Shown piece by piece: positions 59,588 through 64,000 of a DNA stretch of 64,000 nucleotides. Where the stretch lies: assembly GCA_021731045.1 (NCBI GenBank), contig JAKFYE010000016.1, positions 32,259-96,258 on the forward strand. Reading direction: 5' to 3'. This stretch comes from Bdellovibrionales bacterium (GTDB taxonomy: Bacteria; Bdellovibrionota; Bdellovibrionia; Bdellovibrionales; JAKFYE01). A program made the translations under genes and the position numbers. The notes under the pieces are model-generated. The model did no database searches. It had not been told where the DNA came from and was given only the letters and a program-made list of their open reading frames with translations. Within the stretch, counting starts at the first letter, position 1. Each line of letters opens with the position of its first letter.

Positions 59588-60286
59588 TCAATTATGTGTA
59601 ATTGGTGTTTTAAACAAACCTTCATCCACCATTTTCTCTAAAACAGATCGCAAGTCTATCGGAAGAGGCGAGTGAATTTGAAGATGCGTTTTATCAATAG
59701 GATTGTAAAGATTCAATTCCAGAGCGTGCAGAAAAATACGATTAAGCCCATACTTTTCTTGATAGAAATTATTTAAACGACCCTTTCCGTAATGACGATC
59801 GCCAATAATTTGATGCGCAAGCGATGATAAATGTCGGCGAATTTGATGACGTCGTCCCGTATGTAGCCGAGCTTTAACCACCGAACAATATTGACATGAT
59901 GCTAAAGTTTCAAAATCTGTTTTTGCGTTTTGCACCACATCGTTGTCATTGGTTAAGCTTTTCTCGACGGTAAACGAACCTGTAGGGGCAATCCCCCGTA
60001 CGAGCGTCATATATATTTTAGAAGTTTCGTTATGAGTTAATCTTGTTTGAAGTTCTCTCGCAGATTCGGAAGAAAGACCAAAACCAATCACTCCCGAAAC
60101 ACCACGATCTAATCTATGAATAGGAAACAAAGACAAACCTGTTTGTCGTTTTAAAATTTGCACTAAAGATTCAATATCAGGACACTCTCTCGAACGATGA
60201 ACCGGAATACCACTTGGTTTGTTTACGAAAAGGAACTCATTTGTTTGTAAAAGAATTTCAATTTCAGCCACAGTATCTTGAATCAT
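59588..60286 (-). CDS. RluA-family pseudouridine synthase
   Basis: A 232 aa synthase that isomerises uridine in rRNA or tRNA. LFVNKPSGIPVHRS begins the fold, IHRLDRGVSGVIGFG carries the catalytic Asp, RLHTGRRHQIRRHLSSLAHQ is the third family motif, and HALELNLYNPIDKTHLQIHS is a TruC/RluA-type ending. No S4 domain is present, so it is closest to TruC (tRNA position 65). It is 4 bp downstream of the antiporter gene. Confidence 0.93.
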   Translation of the reverse strand: MIQDTVAEIEILLQTNEFLFVNKPSGIPVHRSRECPDIESLVQILKRQTGLSLFPIHRLDRGVSGVIGFGLSSESARELQTRLTHNETSKIYMTLVRGIAPTGSFTVEKSLTNDNDVVQNAKTDFETLASCQYCSVVKARLHTGRRHQIRRHLSSLAHQIIGDRHYGKGRLNNFYQEKYGLNRIFLHALELNLYNPIDKTHLQIHSPLPIDLRSVLEKMVDEGLFKTPITHN

Positions 60287-60290
60287 GAAC

Positions 60291-61484
60291 TTAGAAATAT
60301 TTTAACCGAGATTTAATTAGCACCGGCCCCAATATTGTTGTGAGCAAAACAACCAAGACTAAAACAGAATAACTTTGCGTAGAAAGAATATTTTGCTTTA
60401 AGCCATAAGCAGCAAAAATTAGACCCACCTCACCCCGCGGGATCATTCCAATACCAATTCCCAGCTTATCAAAACCTGATCCACGTATAAATATGCCCGC
60501 TAAAATTTTACCTACAATAGCTACAAATAGTAGGCTGATAGTTATACCCAAAACATTAAGGTCTCCCAATAAATTCAATTTAACTTGGGCTCCTATTCCT
60601 ACAAAAAATATCGGGAGCAATATATCTGTAAGAGGTTTTAATAAATCCTGGAGATCATGAATATTCATGTTTTCGGAATGAGTGAAGTGGACATCATCTA
60701 AAATTAAACCGGCCATAAACGCTCCAATAATTGGAGCCAAGCCCGCCATGGCGGAAAGCTGCGCGAAACCCAAAGCAAGTACAAGTGCAAACGCGACCCA
60801 CACTCCTGTTGTTGTATTTAAATCCGAAATTTTGATCACTCCTGATAACAAATATTTTCCGATCAGAACCGCGACAATGAAAAATGTAATCGTTTTTAAA
60901 ACGATGACTCCAATTTCAGAAACAGAAATACTTCCCGTACTGGCCACGCTCGCTAAAATAACAAGAAGAAGAATTCCCATAACATCATCAATAACCGCGG
61001 CACCTAGTATAACTTGTGAGGAACGTGTTTTAATAAGTCCCGCATCGTTTAAAATTTTAGCCGTAATGCCTACAGAAGTTGCTGCTAATGTTGCGCCGAT
61101 AAACCAAGAACCTAAATCGGAGGTCATGGCAAAATAAAAAGAAACGCCTACGCCCATAAGAACGGGCAACAAAACCCCTAATGCCGCGACACTAAATGCA
61201 TTCAGCCCCACCTTTAATAAATCTTTTATGTTGGACTCTAGCCCTACTTGAAAAAGTAAAAGTATCACGCCTAATTCAGACGCATATTGAAAGAATTCAT
61301 TATTGAGCATATCGGCGCTAAAATCAAAACCCCAAATTGACATAGCAAAATGTCCAAGCGTAACTCCAGCTAGCAACTCGCCTACCAGTTCCGAAACGCC
61401 CATACGTTTAAAAAGGTAACCCATCCATTTTGTTGAGATAAGAATAACAATAAGGAGCCATGTCGTGTGCTCAAAATGACTCAA
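60291..61484 (-). CDS. Cation:proton antiporter, CPA2 family
   Basis: Inner-membrane Na+ or K+/H+ antiporter of about 397 aa with eleven or twelve membrane helices. The CPA2 core is seen in GELLAGVTLGHF near the N-terminus, the AATSVGITAKILNDAG segment with DDVMGILLLVI (aspartate pair region), and PIIGAFMAGLILDDVHF. No TrkA-N regulatory domain follows, so it is NapA/KefC-core type. Start is TTG at 61484, overlapping the DUF2063 stop by 4 bp (TTGA); upstream starts would overlap more. It is part of the operon with the two genes before it. Confidence 0.87.
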   Translation of the reverse strand: MSHFEHTTWLLIVILISTKWMGYLFKRMGVSELVGELLAGVTLGHFAMSIWGFDFSADMLNNEFFQYASELGVILLLFQVGLESNIKDLLKVGLNAFSVAALGVLLPVLMGVGVSFYFAMTSDLGSWFIGATLAATSVGITAKILNDAGLIKTRSSQVILGAAVIDDVMGILLLVILASVASTGSISVSEIGVIVLKTITFFIVAVLIGKYLLSGVIKISDLNTTTGVWVAFALVLALGFAQLSAMAGLAPIIGAFMAGLILDDVHFTHSENMNIHDLQDLLKPLTDILLPIFFVGIGAQVKLNLLGDLNVLGITISLLFVAIVGKILAGIFIRGSGFDKLGIGIGMIPRGEVGLIFAAYGLKQNILSTQSYSVLVLVVLLTTILGPVLIKSRLKYF

Positions 61485-62266
61485 GATTGTTCCCCCTCGC
61501 CTATAACAAGAATGTTTTGAATCCAATTTTTTTGCATCCAAGATTGAAAAGTCTCAAAAACTTTTTCGCCCGTGTATTGAAACTCACTAAAGAGTTCAAG
61601 TATTTTCATTAACGTCGCCCCTTCTTTTGATGCTTTAAGAACTGCATATTCAGTGGGGTCGATGATCTCGTAATAGGCACTATTATCACGTGAATAGACT
61701 ATAATCTGAGTTGGGCTTGCAGGCAAAATAACTTCGTCTTCAAAAAACTGGGACACAGGATAATCAACCGAGAGCAACGTGCAAGTGGGGTCTATTGAAA
61801 ATACTAATTTATCTAACGATATTAAATCTAATAAAGCCAATTTTTCTGGCGCTAAAGTTGACGGCTCATATCCGCATGACTTCATTGTCAGAAGTGTAAA
61901 TTCAAAAGCTGTTAAGTCTGATAACCATGGCAAATCTATAGATGGATTTAAACGCAGATATGAGCTTAAATTTCTTCCAAGTTCTAAAAGAGACGGATAA
62001 CGCGAAGGATAGGATTTTAAATAACCAGCAAGAATTTCGCGCATGTTTTTTTCGGTCACTAATTTTGTGGTAACCGGAAAATCTTCAAACAACGACTCCA
62101 TTTGCCTTTGGCGAATAGCTCCTTGATAGACTTTCCAACGCATTTGGTGAGAAAAACGATCTGTAGAATTTAATACAGCATCACTCTCTTCATTTGTAAC
62201 CACTTTATCATCAAGAATTTTGCTTTGAATCCAATTTTGAATTTCAGATAGAGATTTCGGAATCAC
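61481..62266 (-). CDS. DUF2063 protein, MNIO partner (BufC/MbnC-like)
   Basis: A 261 aa protein of the DUF2063 family, named for a putative DNA-binding domain but now known as the partner that presents precursor peptides to DUF692 enzymes (as BufC or MbnC). QRQMESLFEDFPVTTKLVTE and LAGYLKSYPSRYPSLLELGR are the family hallmark region, and PWLSDLTAFEFTLL follows. Start is GTG at 62266 inside the end of the MNIO gene, with GGAGGTTTGC upstream. It overlaps the antiporter by 4 bp. Confidence 0.85.
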   Translation of the reverse strand: MIPKSLSEIQNWIQSKILDDKVVTNEESDAVLNSTDRFSHQMRWKVYQGAIRQRQMESLFEDFPVTTKLVTEKNMREILAGYLKSYPSRYPSLLELGRNLSSYLRLNPSIDLPWLSDLTAFEFTLLTMKSCGYEPSTLAPEKLALLDLISLDKLVFSIDPTCTLLSVDYPVSQFFEDEVILPASPTQIIVYSRDNSAYYEIIDPTEYAVLKASKEGATLMKILELFSEFQYTGEKVFETFQSWMQKNWIQNILVIGEGEQS

Positions 62267-63107
62267 GCAAACCTCCGTTTCGAAGTTTTACACCTTTGCA
62301 AATAGATTTCGCGCGCAAAACCTCTGTTTCAATTTCCAGGAGCGTGGGAAACCTTCCATCACGTTCAATTAAAGTATTTTGTGGTCCCACCATATTAATA
62401 AACTTTTCGTAATAGATCCACACATCATCCCGAATAGGAGTGTCATGCGTGTCGATCATGTGCGTTCCCATATCAGATGGGCCGGCCAAATGTATTTGTT
62501 GAACCATTGCCGCAGGAATTGTACGAAAAAAATCTTCAGCATTAAAACCTTGGTTGTAGGCGCTAACAAAAACATTGTTTACATCAAGCAAAAGGCGGCA
62601 ACCTGAACGCTTCGTAATTTCGGATATAAATTCCCACTCTGACATCTCAGATGCTTTATAATCAAAGTAACTTGAGACATTTTCTAAAACCAAAGGTTGC
62701 TGAATGACATTTTGAACTTTTTCAATTTTTGCTACGACGTGATGAATAGTTTCAAGAGTATATGGCAGTGGTAGTAAGTCATGAAGATTAATACCGCTGA
62801 CTCCGGTCCAACATAAGTGATCCGAAACCCAACAAGGCTCGATAATTTGGATTAAGTTTTTTAATTCCGTAATATAGGCTGAAGAGAGCGGGTCTGAGCT
62901 TCCAATATTGAGAGAAACTCCATGAAGAGCTAATGGATAGGATTCACGAACTTTTAAAACCTTTTTAAAAAACTGACCGCGGCCAAACCCAGGAAGGGTA
63001 AATAAATTTTCGGTAATAACCTCAAACCAATCAGACTTCGACTGTCCTTCAAGAATTTCATTTATGTACGTAGGTCTTAAGCCAAGACCACAACCAATAT
63101 AGTTCAC
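62244..63107 (-). CDS. DUF692 multinuclear non-haem iron oxidative enzyme (MNIO)
   Basis: TIM-barrel enzyme of about 287 aa. Metal-site segments, numbered from a GTG two codons upstream (subtract two for the chosen start): LHGVSLNIG (H64), SDHLCWTG (D98, H99), LENVSSYFDY (E144, N145), LLDVNNVFVSAYNQ (D177, N179), QIHLAGP (H208), IDTHD (D221, H223) and IERDGRFP (E250). MNIOs of this family convert precursor Cys to thiooxazole-type or other rings in bufferins and methanobactin. GTG at 63107 with GGAG 5 bases before is preferred. A DUF2063 partner overlaps its end. Confidence 0.9.
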   Translation of the reverse strand: MNYIGCGLGLRPTYINEILEGQSKSDWFEVITENLFTLPGFGRGQFFKKVLKVRESYPLALHGVSLNIGSSDPLSSAYITELKNLIQIIEPCWVSDHLCWTGVSGINLHDLLPLPYTLETIHHVVAKIEKVQNVIQQPLVLENVSSYFDYKASEMSEWEFISEITKRSGCRLLLDVNNVFVSAYNQGFNAEDFFRTIPAAMVQQIHLAGPSDMGTHMIDTHDTPIRDDVWIYYEKFINMVGPQNTLIERDGRFPTLLEIETEVLRAKSICKGVKLRNGGLRDSEISI

Positions 63108-63120
63108 GCCCACTCCAAAA

Positions 63121-63150
63121 AAGAAAACCAGGTTTAACCCTGGTTTTCTT
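63121..63150 (-). terminator. Intrinsic terminator/attenuator between precursor and MNIO genes
   Basis: On the minus strand AAGAAAACCAGG, a GTTAAA loop, then CCTGGTTTTCTT and a T run. It lies between the precursor stop at 63183 and the MNIO start, so it probably lets part of the transcripts stop after the precursor. Confidence 0.85.
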
Positions 63151-63182
63151 TTAGCATTTATTTAAAAAGAAGAAACTAAATA

Positions 63183-63449
63183 CTATTTATGCTTTGGCGC
63201 ATCTGTAGGAGCTGCACCTGCAGCAGCCGGAGCGTCTGCGGCTTTGTTTTCACACCCGTTTTTTCCATCACAGCTGTCTTTCGTATTGCAACCATTTTTG
63301 GCTTTGCAATCTTTGCCTTCACATTTACCATGCGCGGCTCCGTGTGCTTTACCTTTTCCTGCGTTAGCTATTGAGGGGGCAAGAGCTCCACTAACCAAAC
63401 CTGCCACTGCCGCTGATAATAATCCTTTTGCAATCAAATTGCTCTTCAT
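63183..63449 (-). CDS. Secreted five-Cys precursor-like protein, putative MNIO substrate
   Basis: An 88 aa protein with a Sec signal peptide (SAAVAGLVSGALAPSIANA) and a Cys-containing core at residues 43-66: KCEGKDCKAKNGC then NTKDSCDGKNGC, with Cys at 43, 48, 54, 60 and 66, mostly C-x5-C. The tail is Ala/Pro/Lys-rich. It is the first gene of a cluster with DUF692 and DUF2063 genes, as for bufferin-type metallophores, but it does not show the four-Cys DUF2282 pattern. AAAGGACATC precedes the ATG. Confidence 0.82.
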   Translation of the reverse strand: MKSNLIAKGLLSAAVAGLVSGALAPSIANAGKGKAHGAAHGKCEGKDCKAKNGCNTKDSCDGKNGCENKAADAPAAAGAAPTDAPKHK

Positions 63450-63569
63450 GATGTCCTTTCCATAGCCACGAGGCTAATTTATGTGTGTCGAAATAGTCTG
63501 ACAGTTATGAAACTTGATGTAAACAGCTTGCGCTTAACAAAAGATCATGGGAATTTGCGACAACGATTA

Positions 63570-64000
63570 TGTCACTCGACTTAAGTCTTAAAAAACCAGT
63601 CTCTCGTCTTGCTCCCACGCCCAGTGGCTATCTCCACATCGGTAACATCTATTCTTTTGTCTTAACGGCAATGCTTGTGCGAAGACAAAATGGCGTCCTC
63701 CATTTACGAATTGATGATATCGATGCCGCGCGCTCAAAGGCGGAATATTTAGAAGATATTTTTTCACAACTTGATTGGTTAGGACTGACAATTGACTTTG
63801 GTCCTTCAAACGTAGCAGATTTTAAAAAGAATTTTTCGCAACATCTATTTTTAAATTCTTATCAAAAGTTTCTTCAAACTTTAGCCGAACAAAACAAACT
63901 CTACGCTTGCAGTTGCTCGCGCTCTCAAGTTGCGGCTGTCGCTGATTCCCACATTTATCCTGGAACGTGTCGTTTAAAGAATTTACCGATAAACTCTCTG
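63570..64000 (+). CDS. gluQ: Glutamyl-Q tRNA(Asp) synthetase, N-terminal part (cut by window edge)
   Basis: The ATG at 63570 opens a frame that continues past the window edge. It encodes the class I synthetase start PTPSGYLHIGN (HIGH-type), RIDDIDAARSKAEYLEDIF, LDWLGLTIDFG, and a zinc-binding ACSCSRSQV followed by YPGTCR, which together identify GluQ-RS. This enzyme adds Glu to queuosine in tRNA-Asp. The anticodon-binding domain is absent in this family, so the gene should end shortly beyond the window. Confidence 0.9.

Noticed and set aside
1..64000. tRNA, rRNA and CRISPR arrays
   Set aside because: No cloverleaf-like sequence, rRNA segment or regularly spaced identical repeat with unique spacers was found; the tandem 26 bp hairpins have constant, identical spacers and are REP-like.

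Overview
This 64 kb window is gene-dense bacterial chromosome of moderate-to-low GC with short intergenic gaps, many 1-8 bp gene overlaps and frequent TTG/GTG starts. The gene set suggests a Gram-negative relative of Bdellovibrio (Bdellovibrionota): heptose epimerase, TrmO, type III glutamine synthetase, a deoxyhypusine-synthase-like enzyme, a SelO-like protein, an HNH endonuclease embedded in palindromic repeats, and secreted Cys-rich proteins. No rRNA, tRNA, phage or CRISPR is seen, so the taxonomy is an inference from gene content.

Layout. 0-4.4 kb: an oligopeptide/microcin-C type ABC transporter (cut by the left edge), a ureohydrolase of the agmatinase family and a GNAT acetyltransferase. 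4.4-6.95 kb: an accessory island with an HNH endonuclease gene bracketed by inverted copies of a roughly 190 bp repeat ending in an 18 bp palindrome, plus REP-like hairpins. 7-17 kb: MscS channel, RNA m5C methylase, YkgJ-type protein, a DksA paralogue without most zinc cysteines, FxsA, exonuclease III, peroxiredoxin, an ATP-grasp protein, a SelO-like pseudokinase-fold AMPylator and an esterase. 17-26 kb: heptose epimerase, aromatic amino-acid hydroxylase, two tRNA modification enzymes, sterol-desaturase-type hydroxylase, RibD, HPPD and a HAD-IG nucleotidase. 21.4-21.7 and 26.3-27.4 kb: REP (GGGGACGGAGC) pairs and the RAYT transposase likely to mobilise them. 28.3-32.7 kb: a complete overlapping pantothenate/CoA operon (candidate ketopantoate reductase, panB, panC, split coaC and coaB, coaX). 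32.9-40 kb: HTH pair, transporter, RsmJ, PepA, Ogt, and a deoxyhypusine-synthase-like / O-methyltransferase / short-chain reductase operon. 40-48 kb: GlnN, a coiled-coil secreted protein, Ung, an HPF-like protein, a TIGR01777 epimerase, CinA, PdxH and a TrmH methylase. 48-54 kb: an orphan 16-residue peptide gene with its own promoter-like sequence, strong ribosome binding site and terminator, then an iron-type ABC transporter run directly into purK-purE. 54-64 kb: esterase, DUF2914 protein, thioesterase, Dps, and a minus-strand run headed by a metallophore-like RiPP cluster, ending with the start of gluQ.

The most notable system is at 59.3-63.45 kb: a secreted five-cysteine precursor-like protein, a DUF692 (MNIO) oxidative enzyme, a DUF2063 partner and a cation/proton antiporter. 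A second small secreted Cys-rich protein a few genes downstream shares the EGK-x-C-x5-C spacing with the first, so the enzyme may have two substrates. Other points worth checking are the 16-residue peptide unit at 48.1 kb, the HNH/palindrome island, the REP/RAYT system, and the candidate alternative ketopantoate reductase that opens the pan operon.
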